Assembly (NCBI GenBank): GCA_947499565.1 | Contig: CANMOV010000003.1 | Coordinates: 434,001 to 498,000, forward strand | Length of the DNA: 64,000 bases | Origin: an uncultured Croceitalea sp. | GTDB lineage: Bacteria > Bacteroidota > Bacteroidia > Flavobacteriales > Flavobacteriaceae | Reading direction: 5' to 3' | In this document: in pieces, positions 46,494 to 54,721 of the stretch | Layout of the letters: each line of letters begins with the position of its first letter | How positions within the stretch are numbered: the stretch's first letter is position 1 | The notes under the pieces: model-generated | What the model saw: only the letters and a program-made list of their open reading frames with translations | The model's database searches: none | Told to the model about the DNA's origin: nothing | Position numbers and translations under genes: made by a program

Positions 46494-49313
46494 CTAATTA
46501 CTTTCCGCATGGGTTTTAGAAATGATACAAACCCAATCTTTTTTTTCTTTAAAATGTTCTCGAGTTGGGGGTTTCCCAATATTGACGATGTTACCACCTG
46601 TCACTTCTTCTTTTGTTCCTATTTTTAATTCACCCCCATTCAAAGGGTCAAACCACTTTATATTAAACACCTCCTTTTCCTCCCTCAAATTAACAGTTGT
46701 TGTTGACGGGTTTGGAAGGTATATTGCATATTTACTTCCTTTCTCCACAAAACAATATGCTGAAGAATCATTAATCAATTTATGATTTGGTGACATCTTC
46801 CAATAGTCTAAATTTTCTTGAAAAAATGATGTAGCATAATGGGTAAGCTCCCATAATCTGTCTCGCTGTCTCCAATCTTCAGAATTTAAATCGTTATGAG
46901 GATATTTTGCTCCAAAATACCATTCTACCCCAGCACCACCTGATAATAATGTACCCCAAAGAGCGTAACGTCTTAATGTGTCATGATTAGAGTCTAAACT
47001 ATCAGGCAAAGCAGCAGTATGCCACATACCTATCTCATCCATTGTTACTAACCAATCATGACCTGTACTTTTAGCATTTTGCCTCCATTTAGCTACAACA
47101 TTTGGTGCTAATTCTCTTTTATCTTGTTGCAATGAAAGACCGTCTAAATACTCAAAACCAATAATAGAATCCAGAATACTTTTCCGTAATGGGTCATGAG
47201 AATGCGTATGTAAAAGTACAGGGTGACTGTATGGATCTGTTTCCTTTAAAAATTTAGCCATGGCTTTTCTTTGCCTGTCATTCTGACCTATTGGCGACCA
47301 TGAGGCTGGTCCATTTTCTTCGCCAAGATTCCAATTTAATGCTAAATGGTGTCCAAAACGCGCTATCAATTCTCTAAAATAAAGTTGTCTTAACGCACCC
47401 GTTTCCCCATTATCTAGCATGGTTTCGTTTTCTGTTTCTTGTATTACAAAATGCAACAAGATTCCTTTTGATTGCATATGCTGGAATACAATTTCCCATT
47501 GATCCAATTTGCTAACATCAAATCTTGTGAAATCTTTTGGGTTGCTATAGGGCCACACATCTTTTCCATCACCCAATATGTTCATTGTAAGAAAATAGGA
47601 AGCATTAATTCCTTTACTTGCCAAATAATTGATTGCACCTACCAAAGATTTCCCTTTTCCATTCTTCCAACTTGGGTCACCTGTTTTCCAATCTTTTAAA
47701 TGTGGTTTGTAAATATGGATTTGTTCTGTTGTACTTGCTTCACCTTCTCTTGCTGAGGTTTGCATCCTGTAAGTATCATCAAAATCAATATAACCAAGTA
47801 AATTTTCTGGACTATTTGTACCTCCTTTTATCCAATATTTATCTGAATCTTTAAACTTATAATACCCGTTTGAAGCAATTAATCGGCCATGTGCTCTAAA
47901 ATCATTTTTGTCTTTATCAGATTCTATTACAACAAACTCTCCTTTTTTATTGGTTATTTTAATCTCTGTTCCTTTGATTGATTCATCTTTTAGAGCAATA
48001 CTATCTTTATGCTGTAGGCTTGCAGAATATGTCCAATCACCTAATTCGTCTGGTGTGAATCTAACTTTCCAAATATTCCCAGAAATTGCACTGGTTTCTG
48101 ATGCATTACCGTCGGCAGCATAAAAACCACGTATCGTCTTCTTGGTTTTACCATTTGTGAAATCAACATTTAACCGATAATTAAGAAATGGATTATCTGC
48201 CGCGTTCTCACTAGTTTTAGGGCCTTTAAAAGAAATCGTAATTGTATGCCATTGTTTGTATACAGGTTTTAAATCTAAGTCACTGACCGATTTTTTTCTC
48301 TTGCTAACTGGAAGTTTTAAGCGCTCAATTGTTGTCAATTCTGGTCCTCCTCCTCTATTTCCGCTGCCAGAAGCAGTATACACGTAGTTCCCCACTATGG
48401 CAAAACCAGAACCATGACGACCTTCTATTAATTTTGGCCAATTATTCCATGACTTGCTAGCGGTATTAAATGCTTCAACTTCATTATGGGCAATTTCATG
48501 CGCCAAACTTTCGCCACCTCCAATAATTACCTCATCTCCCCATACAAAAGCAGCATTTCCAGCACGTTCTGTCGGTATTTTGTGGTTATTGGTTACAGCT
48601 TCCCATTTTTTAATCTCAAAATTGAAAACATTACCATGGCTGGCAGTGAGCGCCATATCTTGTTCTGTTCTTTTTGAAGTTCTACGACCTGCAAAAGCAT
48701 ATAGCTTATCCTCTAGAACTACTGCTTGAAAATGATCCCGAGCGTCAGGTGCATCAGGTAGGACTTTCCATTCGCCAGTTTTTGGATTGTACTCATCTAA
48801 CCATGGTTGATAGCCATCTACATGCCCGTTAGTTATACCTCCTATTAAGTAAATCTTACCCTTATAGTAGACGGCACCAGCACCACCTCTTCTTCTATGT
48901 TCTGGAATAGCATGTATATATTCGTATTTGTCAATTTTTGGCAAATACATCAAAACACTATCGAGGGGTTTTTCATTGGGCCATTTTCCTGTCATAGCCC
49001 CTATTAAGTAAATGGTATCTCCTACCACTACTGGTTGAAAATGATGCAATTCTATAGGTGTTGGTGACTTCGGTAGCCATGTATTAGTTTTGGTATCAAA
49101 CTCATCTGTAGGATTAATTCTTCTGCCGCCAATTAATAATAATTTATCGTTATAAGCTACTAAAGCCGCCTCATGTCTAGCTGTGGGTAATCCAATAGCG
49201 TCAATGGTCTCCCATTGCCAATCCTTATCACTAGAAGTTTGACAATATTGCATCGTTAGAACAACCAATATTATTACAAGAGTAAAAGATGCTATTTTTA
49301 GCTTTTTCAACAT
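46494..49313 (-). CDS. Kelch propeller-DUF5060-glycoside hydrolase-like lipoprotein
   Basis: A 939-aa secreted protein. A lipoprotein signal (VLTMQYC, Cys 24) leads to a kelch beta-propeller at about 32-345, with several G-G units (LLIGGRRINPTDEF, IYLIGGITNGHVDG, VIIGGGESLAHE). A DUF5060 beta-sandwich follows at about 355-460 (KPVYKQWHTITISFKG) and then a TIM-barrel glycosidase-like region at about 470-890. Candidate catalytic acids are Glu in NWNLGEENG and Glu in VTMDEIGMW. The C-terminal beta domain ends FDPLNGGELKIG. It is likely an exo-acting glycoside hydrolase; the substrate is unknown. Confidence 0.8.
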   Translation of the reverse strand: MLKKLKIASFTLVIILVVLTMQYCQTSSDKDWQWETIDAIGLPTARHEAALVAYNDKLLLIGGRRINPTDEFDTKTNTWLPKSPTPIELHHFQPVVVGDTIYLIGAMTGKWPNEKPLDSVLMYLPKIDKYEYIHAIPEHRRRGGAGAVYYKGKIYLIGGITNGHVDGYQPWLDEYNPKTGEWKVLPDAPDARDHFQAVVLEDKLYAFAGRRTSKRTEQDMALTASHGNVFNFEIKKWEAVTNNHKIPTERAGNAAFVWGDEVIIGGGESLAHEIAHNEVEAFNTASKSWNNWPKLIEGRHGSGFAIVGNYVYTASGSGNRGGGPELTTIERLKLPVSKRKKSVSDLDLKPVYKQWHTITISFKGPKTSENAADNPFLNYRLNVDFTNGKTKKTIRGFYAADGNASETSAISGNIWKVRFTPDELGDWTYSASLQHKDSIALKDESIKGTEIKITNKKGEFVVIESDKDKNDFRAHGRLIASNGYYKFKDSDKYWIKGGTNSPENLLGYIDFDDTYRMQTSAREGEASTTEQIHIYKPHLKDWKTGDPSWKNGKGKSLVGAINYLASKGINASYFLTMNILGDGKDVWPYSNPKDFTRFDVSKLDQWEIVFQHMQSKGILLHFVIQETENETMLDNGETGALRQLYFRELIARFGHHLALNWNLGEENGPASWSPIGQNDRQRKAMAKFLKETDPYSHPVLLHTHSHDPLRKSILDSIIGFEYLDGLSLQQDKRELAPNVVAKWRQNAKSTGHDWLVTMDEIGMWHTAALPDSLDSNHDTLRRYALWGTLLSGGAGVEWYFGAKYPHNDLNSEDWRQRDRLWELTHYATSFFQENLDYWKMSPNHKLINDSSAYCFVEKGSKYAIYLPNPSTTTVNLREEKEVFNIKWFDPLNGGELKIGTKEEVTGGNIVNIGKPPTREHFKEKKDWVCIISKTHAESN

Positions 49314-49342
49314 AAAACTATTTATCTTCTTTTATTTATTTT

Positions 49343-49777
49343 TTATTCAGTTACTAAACGCATGTTTTCAAGAGCTTCCAATACTACAACTTCATCCATA
49401 TTGGCATCCATTGTTCCGGCCACCGCAATTGCTCCTAATAATTCACCTTTAAACCTAATAGGGTAACCACCTTTTAAAGGCACATAAGTTTCTGATGTTG
49501 ACCCCTCTAAAACCAGCATAGGTGTTCTACCCTCTAAAACAACTTTTTCTATTTCCATTGTAGGTCTTTTAAAAGCAACTGCAGTTGCAGCTTTTCCTAT
49601 AGCTATTTTAGATGCTCCACTCATGGTGTCATCTAAACTTTCTAGTAATATTAAATCACCTCCCGCATCAACTATAGCAATTGCTCCTGGCACATTATGA
49701 AACCTTGCTGCTTTTGTAGCCTGATCCATAATTAATTTTGCATCCTTATGCGTTAATTTAAAACAAGGTTTAGGCAT
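49343..49777 (-). CDS. GlcG/HbpS family protein
   Basis: A 144-aa protein of the heme-degrading/GlcG-like fold: TKAARFHNVPGAIAIVDAGG, SGASKIAIGKAATAVAFKRP, GGYPIRFKGELLGAIAVAG. Members occur in sugar-acid and diol operons, often of unknown role, and some bind haem. Two bases separate it from the TIM-barrel gene, so the two are translationally linked. Confidence 0.88.
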   Translation of the reverse strand: MPKPCFKLTHKDAKLIMDQATKAARFHNVPGAIAIVDAGGDLILLESLDDTMSGASKIAIGKAATAVAFKRPTMEIEKVVLEGRTPMLVLEGSTSETYVPLKGGYPIRFKGELLGAIAVAGTMDANMDEVVVLEALENMRLVTE

Positions 49778-49779
49778 AG

Positions 49780-50739
49780 TTATAGTCTATAGATTTCTTT
49801 TCTCACCATTTTCATTAGATCCATATACTTTTCTTCATGCATAAGCTTTCGGTATTTGTCTCTATCCAAATTTTCAACAATATTCCATATGGCAATGTTC
49901 ATTTCCGCATGTTCCGTAAAAAAATCTACCATGTCAAAAATTCTCGGTGAGGCATCAGCTGTAAAAAACTTATCGTAACCAAATTCTTTAGCATAAAAGA
50001 AAAATTCTACTGTATGTAAAAAGTTTCTAGACCCACCTATTAAATCCCAATCAAACTGCCAATCATTATCATTTGTATGTAGGTAGTAATCCACATTTGA
50101 TTGCTCGCAAAGCGCCAATACTTGTGCGGGGTTTTCCTTGGCTAAAAGTGAATGACCAAAATCTATAGTTATGCCAGTTGCTGCATTCTGAACTTCTTTC
50201 AAAAAGACAATCGTTTTTGCACAACTGTCTAAATGACAATTCACCCTAGTTTCATTAATTTTATATTCGATAAACAAGGGCATTTCAGGCTTATAGTCGG
50301 CTGCTTCAGCTACTGCATCAATCATATACTTCCATGCTTTCTGATAATCCACTTGAAATAAATTGTCAAAACCATCAGATAGGGGACAACATGTTACTAA
50401 AGGAGCTCCAACAGCAATGGCATAATCTTTAGCATCTTTAATCATTTGAACCGCTTCTTTTCTCAAATTTTCTTTTGGTCTTGAAAGTGCGCCAGGAACC
50501 CATTTTGTCTCCTTTTTAATATTAGCATTAACTGCTGCAAACTCAAGTCCCATTTCTTGCATTAATGCCTTAGTAGCAGATGCCTCCTCAGTTTCGTAAG
50601 GGTATACTATTTCTACCCCAGAAACACCTTTAATTTTCTTTACAATCTCTAACCTTTCCTTAAGTCCAGTTGGTTTTTGATATTCAGAAAATCTATCTTG
50701 AGTTTTGCTTAAAAATGCTGTGATTATGCTTTGTTTCAT
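49780..50739 (-). CDS. TIM-barrel sugar isomerase/epimerase
   Basis: A 319-aa protein of the xylose-isomerase-like TIM-barrel family. Likely metal ligands are Glu in LFIEYKINETRVN, Asp and His in ITIDFGHSLLAKENP, then His and Asp in YYLHTNDND. These fit a divalent-metal keto/aldo isomerase or 3-epimerase, as in rhamnose or tagatose 3-epimerase. The substrate is not known, but the adjacent cupin isomerase points to a pentose or deoxyhexose. Confidence 0.85.
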   Translation of the reverse strand: MKQSIITAFLSKTQDRFSEYQKPTGLKERLEIVKKIKGVSGVEIVYPYETEEASATKALMQEMGLEFAAVNANIKKETKWVPGALSRPKENLRKEAVQMIKDAKDYAIAVGAPLVTCCPLSDGFDNLFQVDYQKAWKYMIDAVAEAADYKPEMPLFIEYKINETRVNCHLDSCAKTIVFLKEVQNAATGITIDFGHSLLAKENPAQVLALCEQSNVDYYLHTNDNDWQFDWDLIGGSRNFLHTVEFFFYAKEFGYDKFFTADASPRIFDMVDFFTEHAEMNIAIWNIVENLDRDKYRKLMHEEKYMDLMKMVRKEIYRL

Positions 50740-50766
50740 TCGTTTCTTACGGTTTATTTCTATTAC

Positions 50767-51327
50767 TTAATATGCATTCGAAGGCGTTCCTTCTATGATT
50801 GTATCTCTCACTATATCTTTATCAGTAAATTGGTCATTTAAGTCGGTAACTGTTGTTGAAAACGAATACATAACCGCTCCTCTTTCACCAGCTTGAAACC
50901 AATGTTTAGTGCCTGCAGGTAACACCAATTGGTCGCCAGGTTTTAAATCAACTTCGTTTCTCATGGTATAACATTCTTCTTTACCATTCACTAAAAATCC
51001 TTTTTTCATATTATCCTCTCCGGGAATGTAGAAATATAAATCCCCACTTATAGCTCGTATAACTTCTTCTTTACCTGGGTCATCACCGACAGTTGGATGC
51101 CAATGTTCTGGCTCAGTTTGAAAAGGTAGTAGCACTAATATCTTGCCAGCAATCCTATTAGTTTGGAACATGGTTAATATTTGCACCCCTTCTTTTTTAA
51201 TTTGACTCAATCCAAAATCGGCGGCAGTTATTTTCTCTTTATCTTCTGCGGTTAATAAAAGCCCAGCATTTTCAATCATTTTAATTGACTTTTCACATAC
51301 TTCTTTAAATTCTTCCAACTTTATCAT
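50767..51327 (-). CDS. Cupin-fold D-lyxose/D-mannose-family sugar isomerase
   Basis: A 186-aa single cupin. The metal site is seen as EPEHWHPTVGDDPGKEEVIR (two His, one Glu) with the fourth ligand His in LPAGTKHWFQAGERGAVMY. The overall pattern GVQILTMFQTNRIAGKILVL resembles Bacillus YdaE-type D-lyxose isomerases (established family knowledge). It would convert lyxose/xylulose or mannose/fructose. It lies 9 bases after the MFS gene stop. Confidence 0.85.
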   Translation of the reverse strand: MIKLEEFKEVCEKSIKMIENAGLLLTAEDKEKITAADFGLSQIKKEGVQILTMFQTNRIAGKILVLLPFQTEPEHWHPTVGDDPGKEEVIRAISGDLYFYIPGEDNMKKGFLVNGKEECYTMRNEVDLKPGDQLVLPAGTKHWFQAGERGAVMYSFSTTVTDLNDQFTDKDIVRDTIIEGTPSNAY

Positions 51328-51336
51328 CTACTTATC

Positions 51337-52602
51337 TTAATTTAATACCATTTTTCTTTCTGGTTTTATAGCCATCCACATAGGTATTGCCAATAAATTT
51401 AGTCCTGCAGCTAAAAGGAAAAATGGCGTATTAGATCCCGTAAATGCCACCATATATGGAAAAGCAAGTGCCGTTAAGAAAGAGCCAAGATTACCAGCCA
51501 TATTCATTGTGCCACTAATGGTACCCGAATGCTCCTTCCCTATATCCAAACAGGTTGACCACGAAGGGCTTAATGTCATATCTGCTCCAAACACTGCCAA
51601 GGAAATAAAGATTACTGCACCGGTAACTTCTTTCATATAAATACTTGCAACAATACCAATTGCAGCCAAGCAGAATCCTATTATCGCAGGTAGTTTTCGT
51701 GATAATGCCCATTTTCCTTTCCTGTAGATAGTGTCTACCATCCAACCAGACACCCAATTTCCAATGGCCCCAAAAACAAAAGGGGCAGATGAATAAAACC
51801 CCGCTTCAACGGCATCCAAATTGTATTTCGCCTTTAGATGGGGAAATAACCAAGTAAGACAAAAAAAGAAAGTAAAATTACTGCTGAAATACTGTCCCAT
51901 CATTAGCCACATTGCCTTTGAATAGAACATTTTCTTAAAAGATATTGGTGGCTTCTTTAATTTATTGTCAGAAATATTTCTTCCTATTTCCTCTAGTTCA
52001 TTTTCTGAAACTGCTTTGTGGTCTTTAGGATTGTCACGATACCACCAATACCAAATCAAAGCCCATAAAACTCCAATAACTCCAAGAATTACAAAGCTCA
52101 TTCTCCAGCTAGTGATATCAATAAGCCAAGCAACAATTGGTAGGGCAATTGCCGCTCCTATGCGCCCTCCAGAAAAGTTTATTCCATGAACAAGTCCACG
52201 TTCCTTAACAGGAATCCAATTAAAAACAGCACTAGCCATACTTGGAAATGCACCTGCCTCTCCCACTCCAAAAAGAAAACGTACGACTATAAGCGTAAAA
52301 AAATTATACACAGCACCAGTAAGAGCAGTAAAAAATGACCAAAGACTAACAACAGCAGTTAATACTTTTCGGGCTCCATATTTATCAGCCATATAACCCG
52401 ATGGCGTTTGAAACAAAGCATAACCAAGAGCAAAAATTGATAGCACCCATCCCATCTGTTTATCAGACAGATTAAGATCTGCGGCTACAGGGTCTTTAGC
52501 CACCGAAATCAAAACTCTGTCAAAAAGTACAATCATGGCAAGAATAAAAGTGCCAAAAACCATACGATAACGTACAGGAAAAAATGTGCTTTTTTCAGCC
52601 AT
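51337..52602 (-). CDS. MFS transporter, ACS (anion:cation symporter) family
   Basis: A 421-aa 12-span transporter. The ACS pattern is seen in TPSGYMADKYGARKVLTAVV (loop 2-3 motif) and RFLFGVGEAGAFPSMASAVF then VKERGLVHGINFSGGRIGAA. ACS carriers import hexuronates, tartrate and similar acids, so the sugar may be acidic. The start overlaps the end of the gntR gene by 8 bases. Confidence 0.92.
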   Translation of the reverse strand: MAEKSTFFPVRYRMVFGTFILAMIVLFDRVLISVAKDPVAADLNLSDKQMGWVLSIFALGYALFQTPSGYMADKYGARKVLTAVVSLWSFFTALTGAVYNFFTLIVVRFLFGVGEAGAFPSMASAVFNWIPVKERGLVHGINFSGGRIGAAIALPIVAWLIDITSWRMSFVILGVIGVLWALIWYWWYRDNPKDHKAVSENELEEIGRNISDNKLKKPPISFKKMFYSKAMWLMMGQYFSSNFTFFFCLTWLFPHLKAKYNLDAVEAGFYSSAPFVFGAIGNWVSGWMVDTIYRKGKWALSRKLPAIIGFCLAAIGIVASIYMKEVTGAVIFISLAVFGADMTLSPSWSTCLDIGKEHSGTISGTMNMAGNLGSFLTALAFPYMVAFTGSNTPFFLLAAGLNLLAIPMWMAIKPERKMVLN

Positions 52603-53227
52603 TTATTCGTTTTAATATTAACTGCTTGGTTTTATCCAAATGTGCTTTAGCAAGCGACTCTGCTAAATCAACATCTCTATTTTCTATTGCGTCAATAATT
52701 GCCATATGTTCCGGTAAAGTTTCCTTTGGTGAACGTAAAAGCCCAATTAAATCAATGCACACTAAAAGATTACTTTGCTGAAATATTTTGTGTAAAAAAC
52801 TATTTCCGCAACCTTCCATAATAGCATCATGAAAATTACCATCAACTTCAGAGTAAAGAGATTCATCGATTTCTTCCTTTAAAAAAGGAAGAAACATATT
52901 TCTTAAATTGAGTATTTCTTCAACCGAAGCCCTTTCTGTGAATAATCTAATTGCAGTTCCTTCTAGCGCCATTCTACAATCATAAATCTCTACAACTTCT
53001 TCATCTTTAAACTCCTTTACAATTACACCTTTTCTTGGCAGCGACTCTATAAGTCCTTCCCCTTCTAGCATTTGAAGAGCTGATCGAAGCGGAGTTCTGC
53101 TAATACCCAAATCTTCAGCAAGCCTATCCTGAACAATTTTCTGCCCCGGTATTAATTCCTTAGAGATAATCATAGCTCTTACAGTTTCATATGCTTGAGA
53201 ACTAAGTTCGTTATTGAATATTTTCAT
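52595..53227 (-). CDS. GntR family transcriptional regulator, FadR subfamily
   Basis: A 210-aa repressor. The N-terminal winged HTH is KIVQDRLAEDLGISRTPLRS then EGEGLIESLPRKGVIVKEF; the C-terminal FCD domain is all helical with a His-rich metal/ligand site (DGNFHDAIMEGCGN, MAIIDAIENRDVD). It is the first gene of the sugar operon and autoregulates by an operator directly upstream. The ligand is probably the substrate sugar acid or its product. Confidence 0.92.
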   Translation of the reverse strand: MKIFNNELSSQAYETVRAMIISKELIPGQKIVQDRLAEDLGISRTPLRSALQMLEGEGLIESLPRKGVIVKEFKDEEVVEIYDCRMALEGTAIRLFTERASVEEILNLRNMFLPFLKEEIDESLYSEVDGNFHDAIMEGCGNSFLHKIFQQSNLLVCIDLIGLLRSPKETLPEHMAIIDAIENRDVDLAESLAKAHLDKTKQLILKRING

Positions 53228-53243
53228 TATTTGCTTTTTTGAA

Positions 53244-53291
53244 TACCGTATACCGTATACGAAATAACTAAAATTTAATCAATTTTACAAA
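53244..53291 (-). promoter_or_regulatory. Promoter and tandem FadR-type operator of the sugar operon
   Basis: GTATAC occurs at 53248-53253 and 53255-53260 within ACCGTATACCGTATACG, two overlapping GT-AT-AC sites of the FadR pattern. The second overlaps a -7-like TATTTCG (minus strand, 53260-53266), which lies 21 bases from TTTG (53288-53291). Repression by promoter occlusion is the natural reading. Confidence 0.6.
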
Positions 53292-53571
53292 TTCGTTAAC
53301 ATTTATGCTTAAAACTTAGGAGTCTAATAATAATTTATATGACAAATTATCTATTCGATAATGCTGGTAGCTACTTATAATTTGATTGAAAAAGTGAAGA
53401 GGACTTTTTTTGGGCTTTTAAAATCAGTCTAGAGGTTTTGAAGAAAAGTAAAAAAACATGTCTCCTGTGCATTATGCCTTTTCGTCAGACACCCTCAATT
53501 GGAAGAACTACAATCAAAAAATTTATTAGAGAGTACATATAAAAGGTCTTAACAATAAAAATGTTACCCTA
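53292..53571. other. Non-coding stretch between operon promoter and terminator
   Basis: AT-rich sequence of about 280 bases with no reading frame of interest and no clear repeat. It ends at a minus-strand terminator and a tRNA-like fragment. Confidence 0.4.
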
Positions 53572-53603
53572 AAAACAAAAAACCTCCGTTTTACGGAGGT
53601 TTA
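53572..53603 (-). terminator. Intrinsic terminator downstream of the secreted-protein operon
   Basis: On the minus strand AACCTCCGT pairs with ACGGAGGTT across a 3-base loop and is followed by TTTTTTG. The hairpin is strong and lies 200 bases past the last gene of the operon. Confidence 0.85.
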
Positions 53604-53604
53604 A

Positions 53605-53628
53605 TGTGGTCCCGACTGGGACTGAACT
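53605..53628 (-). pseudogene. tRNA 3'-end fragment
   Basis: Positions 53605-53627 read TGTGGTCCCGACTGGGACTG then AAC on the plus strand and match 63759-63781 at 18 of 23 positions. This corresponds to the acceptor 3' strand and T-arm of the tRNA-Met gene, on the same strand. The D- and anticodon arms are missing. It lies next to a terminator, as the intact tRNA does. Confidence 0.6.
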
Positions 53629-53804
53629 ATTCTTCTATTTGATTCATTTTCAAGAATTTACAAATCAACAGATTTGATTACTCACCGAAAAACTCGCCAA
53701 AACTACATTGGATTTTAAATGAACTTATTTAAAAATAAATGCAGACATAATTTACAGCTATGGTAACTAGAAACTACAGCCTTTATTCTATTATTAAAAA
53801 TTAC

Positions 53805-54620
53805 TTAGAACCCTAATCCAAAGGTCCTATTAATTCTAATTTTTTTGATTTTTAACTTACGATAGTACATTCTAATAACAGCTGCATTTTTTAAATCAAC
53901 ATTGTTTCTTGTATTTGCATTGTATTGATTGTTAAGGCCAAAATAAAGTTCATCTATAAGCTTGCCATTAACATCCAAAAACTGCATACTTTGAATAGCT
54001 GCTTCATAAGTTTTATTCGTCACGGTGCCATTAAAGGTCATATAGGCACTTTCACCTTTGCCATAACTTTTTTGTTTTAAATCTATGGTATTGCCTTTAA
54101 ACTCTAAACTTTTAAGACCATCAATATTACCTGCTAAATGTGTTATATCTTCTACCAGTACGTCCGCAGGCTCTAAAACCGTATAGTAGATTTCTCCTTT
54201 TATGGTCATTGTGGTAGCATCACTATTTGGAAGCGCCCAACTATGTATTTTAAAAATAAAACCTTTACCATTCTCGGGTTGAAAACCACGTTTTGATAAA
54301 ATGGTCGTGTCTTTAGCCTTGCGGTAGTCTTCTTCGACAGCAACCTTGGCAAGCGATTGGTGTTCTTTTTTCAAATCTTTACCAGAGTTAGTAACCCATT
54401 TTTCAACTTTATATGATTTTGTCAATCCAGTGACTCCAGCAGTATCGTTTACAAAAAAAGTTAATTTAGTGCCGAAGTTATACGGAGGTGCATCTTTGAA
54501 ATTAGATGGGGCTTTCGTCAATTCAATACCTGCCAATTCAGCATCTTGTGCTTGTGCAACACTGCACATATAAATGCAGGTAAAGAACAGTAATCTGCTT
54601 CTTTTTAGTTTCAATTTCAT
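53805..54620 (-). CDS. Secreted protein of unknown function
   Basis: A 271-aa protein with an N-terminal signal peptide ending near VAQAQ. The mature part is predicted to be beta-rich with several TVTNKTYEAAI-like and YGKGESAYMTF-like strands; the C-terminus is basic (RKLKIKKIRINRTFGLGF). There is no recognised domain. It is the last gene of the secreted-protein operon, 4 bases after the 31-aa peptide gene. Confidence 0.8.
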   Translation of the reverse strand: MKLKLKRSRLLFFTCIYMCSVAQAQDAELAGIELTKAPSNFKDAPPYNFGTKLTFFVNDTAGVTGLTKSYKVEKWVTNSGKDLKKEHQSLAKVAVEEDYRKAKDTTILSKRGFQPENGKGFIFKIHSWALPNSDATTMTIKGEIYYTVLEPADVLVEDITHLAGNIDGLKSLEFKGNTIDLKQKSYGKGESAYMTFNGTVTNKTYEAAIQSMQFLDVNGKLIDELYFGLNNQYNANTRNNVDLKNAAVIRMYYRKLKIKKIRINRTFGLGF

Positions 54621-54623
54621 TTT

Positions 54624-54719
54624 TTAAGGTTTAATTATCATTTGAATAGTTACAAATAGGGTAATCAACAACAAAAGAAAAAGAAAGCGGATTAGTTTGT
54701 CCAGTGCGTTAATCTCCAT
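54624..54719 (-). CDS. Tiny single-span membrane peptide (31 aa)
   Basis: An ATG frame beginning MEINALDKLIRFLFLLLLIT encodes one hydrophobic helix and ends IQMIIKP. The start is 2 bases past the stop of the previous gene and its stop is 3 bases before the start of the next, so it fits perfectly in a coupled operon. No family is known. Confidence 0.5.
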   Translation of the reverse strand: MEINALDKLIRFLFLLLLITLFVTIQMIIKP

Positions 54720-54721
54720 TT

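Noticed and set aside
47472-48729. Several plus-strand frames of 70-90 codons inside the kelch/glycosidase gene
   Set aside because: All fall within the long, well-supported minus-strand gene and have no recognisable motifs.
38041-53800. Insertion sequences or integrase genes at island borders
   Set aside because: I looked for transposase or tyrosine recombinase signatures near the tRNA fragments and found none; the island claim is based on the fragments only.
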